From assembly GCA_034432635.1 (NCBI GenBank), contig DAOUBK010000075.1, positions 4,335-68,334 of the forward strand: 64,000 bases of DNA, given 5' to 3'. Shown here in pieces: positions 43,275 to 52,359 of this stretch (the stretch's first letter is position 1; each line of letters opens with the position of its first letter). Below the pieces are notes generated by a model. It was not told where the DNA came from and searched no databases. It worked only from the letters and a program-made list of their open reading frames with translations. Made by a program: the position numbers and the translations under genes. The DNA is from Roseiflexus sp034432635. Lineage in GTDB: Bacteria; Chloroflexota; Chloroflexia; Chloroflexales; Roseiflexaceae.

Positions 43275-43871
43275 CTACGGTTGCTGCACATTGCCAAAGC
43301 GTGCAAGCAATCGTTTGGGCAATGCGCTGATGATTGCCCAAACGATAAGGTATGTGATGGTTTTATCGAGCGGATCGGAAACGGCGCCCTGAGCAAACGA
43401 CGCCCCCAGCACGCTCGCACCGAGGCTCTGGAACATGGCTACCAGCACATCCGTGCCTGCGCCGGTCACGCCGCCAAACACATACGTCGCAATCGGCGCC
43501 GAGATCGCCGCCGCCACAATCCCGGTCAGCACCCCGAAGAGCGCCATTTTCCACCACGCCTTCATAGCGCCATACTGCCCGGCATACCCGGCAATCAAGC
43601 CGATAATTGCCGCTACTGCGGCGAATGGCAGCGCAGCCGGCGCCAGCGTCAACCCCCAGATGATATTGGCAAGCAAACCAGTGATTAATCCTGCCAACGG
43701 TCCCAGCATAACGCCAACCAGCACAGTGCCGATCGAGTCAAGATAGATTGGTAGTTTCAGAACACTCTGCACCAGTTGACCCAACGCGACATTGATGGCG
43801 ATGGCAATCGGGATCAATGCCAGTGCAGTGCTGCTCAATCCGCTACGCTGCGATGTTGTTGAGGTGGCCAT
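43275..43871 (-). CDS. ECF transporter substrate-binding (S) component
   Basis: The 198-residue membrane protein has about six hydrophobic helices and no soluble domain. The blocks INVALGQLVQSVLKLPIYLDSIGTVLVGVMLGPLAG and LLANIIWGLTLAP are typical of S components of a group whose substrate is unassigned; they recall the clostridial CD3073-type proteins. ATG 43871 has GAGGAGACA directly upstream. It is the first gene of the S-T-A operon behind a good promoter (43964-43991). No riboswitch is visible in its leader of about 85 nt, so the vitamin or metal cannot be named. Confidence 0.8.
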   Translation of the reverse strand: MATSTTSQRSGLSSTALALIPIAIAINVALGQLVQSVLKLPIYLDSIGTVLVGVMLGPLAGLITGLLANIIWGLTLAPAALPFAAVAAIIGLIAGYAGQYGAMKAWWKMALFGVLTGIVAAAISAPIATYVFGGVTGAGTDVLVAMFQSLGASVLGASFAQGAVSDPLDKTITYLIVWAIISALPKRLLARFGNVQQP

Positions 43872-43963
43872 TGTCTCCTCGCTCTGTTTCAAAGATGTGC
43901 TTTTTCTGCCGTGCCGATGAAGTGACGCGGATGAGGGCATGTTGTCGATCTGACACTAAAAAC

Positions 43964-43991
43964 AGTATAGCACATCGTTTCCAGGCGTCAA
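43964..43991 (-). promoter_or_regulatory. Promoter of the ECF transporter operon
   Basis: TTGACG and TATACT are separated by 16 nt on the minus strand, with TG one base before the -10. Transcription would start near 43957. The leader contains no known riboswitch motif. Confidence 0.65.
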
Positions 43992-44130
43992 CTGACCATA
44001 AACGCGCAGAATTCCCACAGTGCCCCGCTGGCGCCATCGACGAATGCCTCTCTCCGACGTCTATCGAACCTGTGCTATGATGGTGTGCATGGCATTACGG
44101 TTTCGCTTGCATACCAGGAAGAGGGCAACA

Positions 44131-44784
44131 ATGAAGTCGGCTCTATTCGTCTGGGGAGGATGGGAAGGACACGAACCCAAGCAGTGCGTCGACATTTTTG
44201 CGCCGCTGCTACGCACCGAGGGGTTCGAGATCACGATCAGCGATACGCTCGATTCGTACCTTGATCGTGAACGCATGCATACTTTCAGTCTCATTGTTCA
44301 GGTCTACACTATGGCGACGATCACACGCGAGCAGGAGAAAGGGTTACTGGATGCGATCGCGAGCGGAGTCGGGTTTGCCGGATGGCACGGCGGCATGGCT
44401 GACGCATTCCGCCAGAGCACCGACTATCAGTTCATGGTTGGTGGTCAGTGGGTGGCGCATCCTGGCAATATCATCGACTACACGGTGAACATTATCAATC
44501 ACGATCACCCTATCACTGCCGGATTGAACGATTTTCGCATGCACTCCGAGCAATACTACATGCACGTCGATCCGGGCAACCATGTACTGGCGACGACAAC
44601 ATTCAGCGGCGAGTACTGCCCGTGGATCGAGGGTGTGGTGATGCCGGTGGTCTGGACGAAGATGTGGGGGAAGGGTCGTGTCGCGTACTGCTCGCTCGGT
44701 CACGTAGCGCGCGATTTCGATGTGCCCGAAGCACGCGAACTGGTGCGGCGCGGCATGCTCTGGGCAAGTCGGGTTGAACGTTGA
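44131..44784 (+). CDS. ThuA-like domain protein
   Basis: The 217-residue protein is a single ThuA domain of the class I glutamine amidotransferase-like fold. It shows ALFVWGGWEGHEPKQC, GVGFAGWHGGMADAF, MVGGQWVAHPGN, DHPITAGL and GKGRVAYCSLGH. ThuA proteins occur with sugar catabolism genes (trehalose utilisation) and in membrane-anchored sugar enzymes. No catalytic Cys triad is expected. ATG 44131 is chosen; the longer frame from 44020 covers the promoter region. It is followed by a Gfo/Idh/MocA oxidoreductase and a PfkB kinase, which supports a sugar or sugar-acid role. The gene ends in GTTGAACGTTGA (Val-Glu-Arg-stop), a heptamer-repeat-like unit. Confidence 0.87.
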   Translation: MKSALFVWGGWEGHEPKQCVDIFAPLLRTEGFEITISDTLDSYLDRERMHTFSLIVQVYTMATITREQEKGLLDAIASGVGFAGWHGGMADAFRQSTDYQFMVGGQWVAHPGNIIDYTVNIINHDHPITAGLNDFRMHSEQYYMHVDPGNHVLATTTFSGEYCPWIEGVVMPVVWTKMWGKGRVAYCSLGHVARDFDVPEARELVRRGMLWASRVER

Positions 44785-44888
44785 CTATGGCATGAACGGC
44801 TCATCCCCGGCGCTGCCACGGTAGTGCAGAAGAAGGCGCTATTGGCTCATTTGCTCATTCGCCAATCCAGTTTCATCGAGGAATCATC

Positions 44889-46001
44889 ATGATCACTCCT
44901 GTTCACGTTGGTATCATTGGCTGCGGGAATATCAGCGGCATCTATCTGGAAAACAGCAAAATCTTCGACGCGATCGAGGTTGTTGCAGTTGCAGATATCG
45001 ATCTGAGTCGGGCGCAAGACCGTGCAACACAGTATGGAATCCCGAAGGCGTGCAGCGTTGAGGAATTGCTTGCCGATCCCGACATCAATCTTGTCGTGAA
45101 TCTGACCACCCCCGATGCCCACGGACGAGTAGCGCGGGCAGTGCTGAACGCCGGCAAGCATGTCTACAACGAAAAACCGCTTGCTGTCACGCGCGACGAC
45201 GCCCGTGAACTGCTCGATCTCGCGGCACAGAAAGGCTTGCGTGTCGGGTGCGCCCCCGATACGTTTCTCGGCGGTGGTTTGCAAACCTGTCGCAAGTTGA
45301 TCGACGATGGCTGGATCGGGGAGCCAATCGGAGCAACTGCGTTTATGATGAGTCATGGTCCCGAAAGCTGGCACCCAAACCCGACTTTCTTCTACCAGCC
45401 CGGCGGCGGTCCGATGTTTGATATGGGTCCCTACTACCTCACTGCCCTGTGTGTATTGCTCGGTCCGGTGCAGCGCGTGACCGGCTCGGCGCGTATTTCC
45501 TTCGCCGAACGAACGATCACCAATGAGTACAACTACGGCGACAAGATTCAGGTCAACACTCCCACGCACGTCGTCGGTACCCTCGATTTTGCTTCTGGTG
45601 CGATCGCAACAATCATTACCAGTTTCGATGTCTGGGCGTCGCAACTACCGCGCATCGAGATCTATGGTTCGCACGGTACGCTAAGCGTGCCCGATCCGAA
45701 TACCTTCGACGGTCCGGTATTATTGCGCCGGGCAGGTGCGCGCGAATGGTCGTCCATGCCGCTGTCGCACGGTTTTACCCGTAACAGTCGCGGTATCGGC
45801 GTGGCTGATATGGCGACTGCAATCCGGGTGGGAAGACCGCACCGCGCCTCCGGTGAGCTGGCGTACCACGTGCTCGACATTATGCATGCCATTCACGATG
45901 CCTCACGCGAGGGGCGTCACATCACCTTATGTAGCGCTATGACCCGTCCGACGCCACTGCCGACCGGTCTTGGCGAACGGGGCGTAGATGCTCAGGGGTA
46001 G
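44889..46001 (+). CDS. Gfo/Idh/MocA family NAD(P)-dependent sugar oxidoreductase
   Basis: The 370-residue protein has an N-terminal Rossmann fold (VGIIGCGNISGIYLENSK), the EKP motif (VYNEKPLAVT) with the conserved catalytic Lys, and the C-terminal beta-sheet domain with GGGPMFDMGPYYLTAL carrying the active-site Asp-x3-Tyr-type residues. It should oxidise a sugar, inositol or sugar derivative, or act on an epimer. The ATG has CGAGGAA upstream. Position between thuA-like and pfkB-like genes suggests one catabolic module; the three spacers of 104 and 74 bp leave co-transcription probable but not certain. Confidence 0.9.
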   Translation: MITPVHVGIIGCGNISGIYLENSKIFDAIEVVAVADIDLSRAQDRATQYGIPKACSVEELLADPDINLVVNLTTPDAHGRVARAVLNAGKHVYNEKPLAVTRDDARELLDLAAQKGLRVGCAPDTFLGGGLQTCRKLIDDGWIGEPIGATAFMMSHGPESWHPNPTFFYQPGGGPMFDMGPYYLTALCVLLGPVQRVTGSARISFAERTITNEYNYGDKIQVNTPTHVVGTLDFASGAIATIITSFDVWASQLPRIEIYGSHGTLSVPDPNTFDGPVLLRRAGAREWSSMPLSHGFTRNSRGIGVADMATAIRVGRPHRASGELAYHVLDIMHAIHDASREGRHITLCSAMTRPTPLPTGLGERGVDAQG

Positions 46002-46075
46002 GCGACAGCATTGCCTTCGCCTACCCATCAGATAGCCCGATATCAGTTGTTCGGATAGGCTCGTAGAGGAAGTCG

Positions 46076-47056
46076 ATGATCGACGTTGTCTCGATGGGTG
46101 AATTGCTGGTCGAGTTTGTTGCGACCCTGCCAAATGCACCGCTCGCCGACGTGCCCGGCTTTATCAAAGCGCCCGGCGGCGCACCCGCCAATGTCGCTGT
46201 CGGTCTGCAACGCCTGGGGCTTCGGTCACGCTTCGTCGGCAAGGTCGGCGACGATCCGTTCGGCGTGTATCTGCGCGACAGCCTGGCGCGCGAAGGGGTC
46301 GATACACGCTTCCTGCTGGTCGACCGCGCCGCGCGCACGACTGCCGTGTTCGTTGCGGTATGGGACGATGGACGCAAGGATCTCTGCTTCTACCGCAACC
46401 CCGGCGCCGATATGCTCCTCGCGCCAGAAGAAATCGATGAGCGTATATTCGATGGTGCGCGTTGTTTCCACTTCGGTTCGATCGGGTTCATCAACGAACC
46501 ATGTGCCTCAGCACAGCGACGCGCACTCGACATTGCCCGTGCGCGCGGGTTGATGATTACCTGCGATCCCAACTATCGCCCCACCCTCTGGCATGATGCC
46601 AGCGTTGCGCGAAGCGTCATCCGGGACGCGTTCCAGTATTGCCATCTTGCCAAAATCAGCGAAGAGGAGTGGGAAATCGCCACCGGCACGCGCGACCTTG
46701 ATGCCGGAATCGCAGCGGTACTGGCGCACGGCGTCGAACTGCTCGTGATCACGCGCGGATCGCGTAGCGCAATTGCGACCAACGGCGACTACCGGATCGA
46801 ACTGGACCCACCGGCGGTGCCGGTTGTGGAAACAACCGGTGCAGGTGATGGATTCATGGCGGCGATGATCACACGCCTGTTGCCGGAACGTGAACGGCTT
46901 GGTTCACTGGCGCGGGTTGATCGCCAGGTTGTGCGTGAGGCGCTGACATTCGCTAATGCTGTGGGGGCGTTGACATGCACCAGACCGGGAGCGATCCCGG
47001 CATTACCGACGCGTGCCGAAGTCGAACAGTTCATGGTGCGGCAGGGGAACCATTGA
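46076..47056 (+). CDS. PfkB-family carbohydrate kinase (fructokinase-like)
   Basis: This 326-residue ribokinase-fold kinase transfers phosphate from ATP to a sugar. Visible are the N-terminal substrate region VSMGELLVEFV, the first signature GGAPANVAVGLQRLG and the second signature around VVETTGAGDGFMAAM, with the catalytic Asp in GAGD. Fructokinases and 2-keto-3-deoxygluconate kinases share this pattern; the MGELL start favours one of these, but the substrate is not certain. The DapA-like aldolase at 15625 would suit a KDG pathway but is far away. It is convergent with the HD gene, 39 bp apart. Confidence 0.87.
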   Translation: MIDVVSMGELLVEFVATLPNAPLADVPGFIKAPGGAPANVAVGLQRLGLRSRFVGKVGDDPFGVYLRDSLAREGVDTRFLLVDRAARTTAVFVAVWDDGRKDLCFYRNPGADMLLAPEEIDERIFDGARCFHFGSIGFINEPCASAQRRALDIARARGLMITCDPNYRPTLWHDASVARSVIRDAFQYCHLAKISEEEWEIATGTRDLDAGIAAVLAHGVELLVITRGSRSAIATNGDYRIELDPPAVPVVETTGAGDGFMAAMITRLLPERERLGSLARVDRQVVREALTFANAVGALTCTRPGAIPALPTRAEVEQFMVRQGNH

Positions 47057-47095
47057 ACGTTGCCGCTACGAGCGCAGCGGCGTGCGACTGTGTGG

Positions 47096-47737
47096 TCATG
47101 CACTGTTGCCGGCGATGCCCAGCCGCTGCGCATCGGCGCGCAATCCCTCGATGACGCGCCCGATGACCTCATCGAGCGGCATACCGAGCGCCTCCGCGTT
47201 GTGAACAATCTCATCACGGCTCACAGCACGTGCAAACGCTTTATCCTTCATCTTCTTCCGCACTGCTGTCACGTCCACCTCAAACACACTCTTCGTCGGG
47301 CGAACCAGTGCAACCGCAACCACGAAACTCGACAGTTCATCAACCGCCGCCAGCGTCTTTTCCAGCGGTGTTTCGCGCCCGACGCCGCTGTAATTCGCGT
47401 GCGACAGGATCGCGCGACACACCTCCGGCGACCAGCCGTGCAGGCGTAGATATGTAACACCAACGAACGGATGCATCTGCAATGGCGGCTCAGTTACCCG
47501 ACCGGACAGGATGGCTTCAGACGCCGCAGTTGTAGCCTCGCCGGGCGAGGGCATCTGCGGATAGCGTTCGAAGTCCATATCGTGCAGCAGCCCGATCGCC
47601 CCCCATAGATCGGGATCGCCGCCGCTCAGATGCGCAAAATGGCGCATCGACGCCGCTACAGCGTAACAGTGCTTCCGCAGTTGTTCCCCCTGCACCCACT
47701 CGTGCAGGATCGCTAATGCGCGATCTGTGTATGTCAC
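47096..47737 (-). CDS. HD-domain protein
   Basis: The 213-residue protein has an HD-type metal site, with RKHCYAVAASMRHFA, GAIGLLHDMDFERYP and later MHPFVGVTYLRLHG, ILSHANY. It is probably a phosphohydrolase on a nucleotide or phosphorylated substrate; the substrate is unknown. GTG 47737 is chosen because GGAGGAATAT lies just upstream; the open frame reaches 47803 but without a better site. It lies 209 bp downstream of rlmB on the same strand and could be the last gene of the heat-shock unit. Confidence 0.8.
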   Translation of the reverse strand: MTYTDRALAILHEWVQGEQLRKHCYAVAASMRHFAHLSGGDPDLWGAIGLLHDMDFERYPQMPSPGEATTAASEAILSGRVTEPPLQMHPFVGVTYLRLHGWSPEVCRAILSHANYSGVGRETPLEKTLAAVDELSSFVVAVALVRPTKSVFEVDVTAVRKKMKDKAFARAVSRDEIVHNAEALGMPLDEVIGRVIEGLRADAQRLGIAGNSA

Positions 47738-47930
47738 ATATTCCTCCGTTCTGACAAACTGGCAGGCTCCAGCATATGCACCAAACATATCATCTTCTTC
47801 CACAATGCAGGTACATCACGTGTTGCCGCTTCCCAGACAATCTCCCTGGCGATATCGAAGTAGCCAGGTGCCAGAATATGACGCATTCCGATGCATTCCA
47901 GGGAATATCCCGCGCCGTAGCACATACATT

Positions 47931-47965
47931 TCCCAGTTTCTGGTTCTCAGTTCTCAGTTCTTCTC
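47931..47965. repeat. GAGAAC-type heptamer repeat overlapping the rlmB 3' end
   Basis: On the plus strand TTCTGGTTCTCAGTTCTCAG is built of GTTCTCA units of 7 bp. The array encodes the last residues of RlmB (Arg-Thr-Glu-Asn) and its stop, then continues beyond the gene. Confidence 0.7.
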
Positions 47966-48711
47966 CGCCCCCGTTCCCGCACCCGCCATGCATGGTACAG
48001 CACAATACTCCCGGCGACGGCGACATTCAGTGACGCGATCTGCCCGCGCATCGGCAGCCGGACGAGAAAATCACAGCGTTCGCGTGTCAGACGCGCCAGC
48101 CCCGGACCTTCAGCGCCGAGCACCAACGCCAGCGGTACATCGAGATCGACCCGATCATACTCATAGGCGCGTTCATCGTCCTCAACCCCCACAACCCACA
48201 CGCCGGCGTGCTGAATCTGCTCGATCGTTACTGCCAGGTTTGTGACAACCGCGACTCGCAGATGTTCGACTGCACCGGACGACGCATTTACCACTGCCGG
48301 CGTCACTTCCGCTGCACGTCTGCCGGGTATCACCACCCCATGCACGCCGACAACCTCGGCGGTACGCAGCAACGTCCCGACATTCTGCGGGTCCTGGATA
48401 TGATCGAACAACAGCAGGAACGCCGGTTCGCCGCGCTCCTCTGCAAACGCCAGGCAATCGTTGAGATCGACATACGGGTAATCACTGCATTCCAGTGCCA
48501 CACCCTGGTGATTCGCATCACGCAACCGCCGGTCGAGTTCGCGTCGGTCGATGCGTTCAATCGGTACGCCTGCTTCCCCGGCGATCCGGACGATGTCGCC
48601 CAACGCGCCAGTTTCCTGCGCACCGGCTGAAATCAGCAGACGTTGAAACGTGCGTCGTCGGGCGCGCAGCGCTTCGCGCACTGCATTACGACCGTAGAGC
48701 AAATCGGGCAT
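47947..48711 (-). CDS. rlmB: 23S rRNA 2'-O-methyltransferase RlmB (TrmH/SpoU family)
   Basis: The 254-residue protein is a SPOUT methyltransferase with the L30e-like N-terminal domain (LLYGRNAVREALRARRR). Motif 1 is QDPQNVGTLLRTAEVVG, motif 2 is LVLGAEGPGL and motif 3 is RGQIASLNVAVAGSIVLY. These bind S-adenosylmethionine in the trefoil knot. RlmB methylates G2251 of 23S rRNA; a related position is possible. ATG 48711 is used; five extra codons upstream would reach into the dnaJ end. It begins 17 bp after dnaJ and is probably co-transcribed with the chaperone genes. Confidence 0.92.
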   Translation of the reverse strand: MPDLLYGRNAVREALRARRRTFQRLLISAGAQETGALGDIVRIAGEAGVPIERIDRRELDRRLRDANHQGVALECSDYPYVDLNDCLAFAEERGEPAFLLLFDHIQDPQNVGTLLRTAEVVGVHGVVIPGRRAAEVTPAVVNASSGAVEHLRVAVVTNLAVTIEQIQHAGVWVVGVEDDERAYEYDRVDLDVPLALVLGAEGPGLARLTRERCDFLVRLPMRGQIASLNVAVAGSIVLYHAWRVRERGRRRTEN

Positions 48712-48728
48712 ATGAGGGGGCTCCAACG

Positions 48729-49841
48729 CTACAGACCAAGCGCATTCTTGATGCGTCCGAAGAAACCTTCATCGCGCTGGCCGCCGATCGGTTCCTTTTC
48801 GAGCGAGCGCGCGAGTTCCTCGAACAGCCTGCGCTGATGATCGGTCAGATTTGTGGGGATAACGACACGTACCACAACAATCTGATCGCCGCGTCCACTA
48901 CTGCGCAGGAACGGTACACCTTTGCCGCGAATGCGGAATACAGCGCCATTCTGCACACCAGGCGGAATGCGCAGGTGCTCCGTACCATCGATGGTTGGCA
49001 CTTCAATCTCGACGCCTAGCGCCGCCTGCGCCACATTGAGCGGCAATTCGAGGATGATGTCGTTGCCTTCGCGGACGAAGTATGGATGCGGTTGCACATC
49101 GATCACGACATACAGATTGCCGTATGGTCCGCCGTGTGGACCGGCATCGCCCTCACCGCTGATCCGGATCTGTGATGAGTTATCGACGCCAGGCGGAACG
49201 CGCACCGTTATCTTGCGTGTCTGACGCATCCGCCCTTCGCCGCGACACTCGCGACACGGAATTGCAATTATCGTGCCCTCACCGCGACACATATCGCAGG
49301 TTGTCACCGTCACCATATTGAAGAGTGGCGCGCGCTGACGAATCTCACCAAGACCGCCGCACTTCGGGCAGCGCACCGGTTCGGTACCTGGCTCGGCGCC
49401 ACTGCCACGGCATGCTGGACAGGTCTCCAACCGGCGGAACTCGATCGTCTTTTCCACCCCGAAGACCGCTTCTTCAAACGAGATCGCCAGCGTATAGCGC
49501 AGATCGGCGCCGCGCTGCGGACCACGCTGCGATCCCCGCATCGTCCCGCCGAAGAAGGTCTCGAAGATCGAACTGAAGGGGTCTGCACTGGAGAACGGAT
49601 CAAATCCCGGCGCTGCCGTAGGACCGGCGTGACCGAAGCGATCGTACATGTTTCGTTTCTCCGGGTCGGACAGCACCTCATACGCCTCGTTGATCTCCTT
49701 GAATTTCGTCTCCGCGTCTGGCGCTTTATTGACGTCGGGGTGATACTGGCGCGCCAGACGACGAAACGCCTTCTTGATCTCGTCCTGCGAGGCGTTGCGC
49801 TGAACGCCCAACACTTCATAGTAATCGCGCTTCACTGCCAT
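48729..49841 (-). CDS. dnaJ: Chaperone protein DnaJ
   Basis: The 370-residue J-protein stimulates the DnaK ATPase. The J domain (1-70) has YYEVLGVQRNASQDEIKKAFRRLARQYHPDVN with the HPD motif. A G/F-type linker contains PGFDPFSSADPFSSIFETFFGG. The zinc domain has four CxxCxGxG repeats (CPACRGSG, CPKCGGLG, CDMCRGEG, CRECRGEG), so it is a full-length type A DnaJ. The two C-terminal beta domains follow. ATG 49841 has a weak site, and the start of the J domain decides it. It lies 38 bp after dnaK. Confidence 0.96.
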   Translation of the reverse strand: MAVKRDYYEVLGVQRNASQDEIKKAFRRLARQYHPDVNKAPDAETKFKEINEAYEVLSDPEKRNMYDRFGHAGPTAAPGFDPFSSADPFSSIFETFFGGTMRGSQRGPQRGADLRYTLAISFEEAVFGVEKTIEFRRLETCPACRGSGAEPGTEPVRCPKCGGLGEIRQRAPLFNMVTVTTCDMCRGEGTIIAIPCRECRGEGRMRQTRKITVRVPPGVDNSSQIRISGEGDAGPHGGPYGNLYVVIDVQPHPYFVREGNDIILELPLNVAQAALGVEIEVPTIDGTEHLRIPPGVQNGAVFRIRGKGVPFLRSSGRGDQIVVVRVVIPTNLTDHQRRLFEELARSLEKEPIGGQRDEGFFGRIKNALGL

Positions 49842-49879
49842 ATGCCGCCTCAGCAACGCTCAAGGGCTGTCCTGAGCGT

Positions 49880-51721
49880 TCAATGTGCACGACCCTCTTC
49901 TGCCTCGTTCTGAACACTGGGCTCACTGGTTGTCTGCGCCAGTTGCTGCAACGCAACCGTCAGTTCCGCCGTCCGATTGCGTATCTCGTTCCCATCGTCA
50001 CCTTCGCATGCCAGGCGCACGGCTGCGATCCGTTCCTGAATGCGAACACGCACTGTTTCACTGACTGTCTCGCCGGCTGCGCGCAGTGCACGTTCGGCAT
50101 GGTAGACAACGCTATCTGCGGCATTGCGCGCTGCGATCAGGTCACGACGCTGCCGGTCCTCTTCGGCATACTGCTCCGCCTCCGCGATCATCCGCTGAAT
50201 CTCGTCCTCTGAAAGACCGGACGAAGCAGTGATCGTGATATGCTGCGCAACACCCGTGCGTTTATCGGTTGCCGAGACATTCAAAATGCCGTTCGCATCG
50301 ATATCGAACGTCACTTCAATCTGAGGTACGCCGCGTGGCGCCAGCGGGATGCCGTCGAGAACGAAGCGACCCAAGGACTTATTGGCGCGCGCCTCGGCGC
50401 GCTCGCCCTGCAGCACATGGATCTCGACGCTACTCTGATTATCCGAAGCCGTCGAGAACACCTGGCTCTTGCGGGTTGGAATCGTCGTATTCCGCTCGAT
50501 CAGCGGCGTCATCACACCGCCGAGGGTTTCGATGCCGAGTGTCAGCGGCGTCACATCGAGCAGCACCACATTCCCGACCTCCCCTGCCAGAACGCCCGCC
50601 TGAATTGCGGCGCCGATTGCCACGACCTCATCCGGATTCACACCCCGATGCGGCTCCCGGTTGAAGAAACGTCGCACCATCTCCTGTACTGCTGGCATGC
50701 GCGTTTGCCCGCCCACCAGCACCACCGCATCGATGTCGTTCGGACGTACCCCCGCATCGGCAAGCGCCTGACGCATGGGACCAGTGGTGCGCTCGATCAG
50801 ATCCCCTGTCAAGTGCTCCAGACGCGCGCGGGTAAGCGTCAGGTTCAAATGCCGTGGACCACTGGCATCGGCAGTAATGAACGGCAGACTGATATCGGTC
50901 TGCACCACGGTCGAGAGTTCCTGCTTGGCTTTTTCGGCAGCCTCCTTCAAGCGTTGCAGCGCCGTCCGATCGGTGCGCAGATCGATCCCCGTCTCTTTCT
51001 TGAACTCGGTCGCCATCCAGTCCATGATCCGCTGATCGAAATCATCGCCGCCGAGGTGGGTATCGCCATTCGTTGCTCTTACCTCAAAGACGCCGTCGCC
51101 GAGTTCCAGGATCGAAATATCGAACGTCCCGCCGCCGAGATCATACACCGCGATCAGATGATTATGCCTGTTCTGATCCAGACCATACGCCAGCGCCGAC
51201 GCGGTCGGCTCATTGATAATGCGTACCACGTCCAACCCGGCGATCCGACCGGCGTCGCGCGTCGCCTGACGCTGACTATCGTTGAAGTAGGCAGGCACCG
51301 TAATGACCGCCTGCGTCACTGGTTCGCCGAGGTACGCCTCGGCGTCGGCTTTGAGTTTTTGCAGCACAAACGCCGAGATCTCCTGCGGGCTATAGTCACG
51401 CCCAGCCAGATGCACCCAGGCATCGCCATTTGGCGCCTCCACCAGGCGGTACGGCATCAGCGACCTGCTCTTCTGCACTGCCGGATCGGACAGTTTGCGC
51501 CCGATGAACCGTTTGACAGAAAAGATCGTATGCTCCGGGTTTACCGCCGCCTGACGCCTGGCAACCTGCCCCACCAGGCGTTCACCCGCCTTATTGATCG
51601 CCACCACTGAAGGAGTAAGGCGGCTCCCCTCGGCATTGGCAATGACCACCGGTTCGCCGCCTTCCATGACTGCGACGACGGAGTTGGTCGTGCCAAGGTC
51701 GATGCCAATGATTTTACCCAT
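49880..51721 (-). CDS. dnaK: Chaperone protein DnaK (Hsp70)
   Basis: The 613-residue Hsp70 binds exposed hydrophobic segments of nascent or damaged proteins in an ATP cycle. The ATPase domain has IIGIDLGTTNSVVAVMEG, VYDLGGGTFDISIL and VVLVGGQTRMPAVQ. The linker and substrate domain show NVVLLDVTPLTLGIET, and the helical lid ends in a short Glu-rich tail, EPSVQNEAEEGRAH. It is slightly shorter than E. coli DnaK. Its start overlaps grpE by 8 bp. It forms the core of the hrcA-grpE-dnaK-dnaJ operon. Confidence 0.97.
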   Translation of the reverse strand: MGKIIGIDLGTTNSVVAVMEGGEPVVIANAEGSRLTPSVVAINKAGERLVGQVARRQAAVNPEHTIFSVKRFIGRKLSDPAVQKSRSLMPYRLVEAPNGDAWVHLAGRDYSPQEISAFVLQKLKADAEAYLGEPVTQAVITVPAYFNDSQRQATRDAGRIAGLDVVRIINEPTASALAYGLDQNRHNHLIAVYDLGGGTFDISILELGDGVFEVRATNGDTHLGGDDFDQRIMDWMATEFKKETGIDLRTDRTALQRLKEAAEKAKQELSTVVQTDISLPFITADASGPRHLNLTLTRARLEHLTGDLIERTTGPMRQALADAGVRPNDIDAVVLVGGQTRMPAVQEMVRRFFNREPHRGVNPDEVVAIGAAIQAGVLAGEVGNVVLLDVTPLTLGIETLGGVMTPLIERNTTIPTRKSQVFSTASDNQSSVEIHVLQGERAEARANKSLGRFVLDGIPLAPRGVPQIEVTFDIDANGILNVSATDKRTGVAQHITITASSGLSEDEIQRMIAEAEQYAEEDRQRRDLIAARNAADSVVYHAERALRAAGETVSETVRVRIQERIAAVRLACEGDDGNEIRNRTAELTVALQQLAQTTSEPSVQNEAEEGRAH

Positions 51722-52328
51722 GGGGCGTCTCTGAGTCTGACGATTGCTTTTTCCCCTGGCTGACCTTCACCATCGCCGGACGCAACACGCGATCACGCAG
51801 CAGATAACCGTGCTGCAGCTCAGCAATCACCTTCCCATCCTCGCCGTCCTCCGACGGCTCATAAATGATCGCCTCGTGCCGGTTTGGATCGAACGGCTCC
51901 CCCACCGTTTGCATGCGGGCCACCCCTTCACTTTCAAGGATCGCCTGCAACTTCTGCGGAATAAGCTTAAACCCACCGTACCAGGGAGTTTCGGCAACAT
52001 CAGGCGTGACGCTGGCCATCGCACGCTCAAGGTCATCCATCACCGGCAGCAGTTTGAGGAGCAGCGCAGCGCTTGCGCTCCGGATCAACTCCGCGCGTTC
52101 CTGTTCGGTACGCCGCTTATAGTTTTTATAATCTGCGACTGCGCGTAACCAGTTGTCGCGCAGTTCGGCATTTTCACGCTCCAGTTCAGCAATCCGCGCC
52201 TGCAACGCCTCGATGCTCGGAGGCGTGACGCCTTCTTCGACGGGAGCTGCAGCTGTCGTCACCTCCTGCCCGTCGGTCGTCGTTTCAGGCTGTTCTTCGT
52301 GCGGTATTGGTTGCAATTGTTCCGTCAT
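51714..52328 (-). CDS. grpE: Nucleotide exchange factor GrpE
   Basis: The 204-residue protein releases ADP from DnaK. An acidic, disordered N-terminus (about 1-55) precedes a long coiled coil (ALQARIAELERENAELRDNW, RAVADYKNYKRRTEQERAEL) and a C-terminal beta domain with FDPNRHEAIIYEPS and VIAELQHGYLLRDRVLRPAMVKVSQG, the GrpE signature. ATG 52328 is chosen, 31 bp after hrcA; a longer frame to 52370 would overlap the hrcA end. It overlaps dnaK by 8 bp, indicating coupling. Confidence 0.94.
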   Translation of the reverse strand: MTEQLQPIPHEEQPETTTDGQEVTTAAAPVEEGVTPPSIEALQARIAELERENAELRDNWLRAVADYKNYKRRTEQERAELIRSASAALLLKLLPVMDDLERAMASVTPDVAETPWYGGFKLIPQKLQAILESEGVARMQTVGEPFDPNRHEAIIYEPSEDGEDGKVIAELQHGYLLRDRVLRPAMVKVSQGKKQSSDSETPHG

Positions 52329-52359
52329 GCCGATCGACCTCCCCTCACAGGATTGATGA

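Noticed and set aside
43872..44130. Riboswitch upstream of the ECF transporter
   Set aside because: The leader of about 85 nt contains none of the vitamin riboswitch motifs I know (TPP, cobalamin, FMN, preQ1), and no stable multi-stem fold was found.
50240..51610. 456-codon plus-strand open frame inside dnaK
   Set aside because: It is the antisense frame of dnaK, rich in His/Arg/Gln, with no family resemblance.
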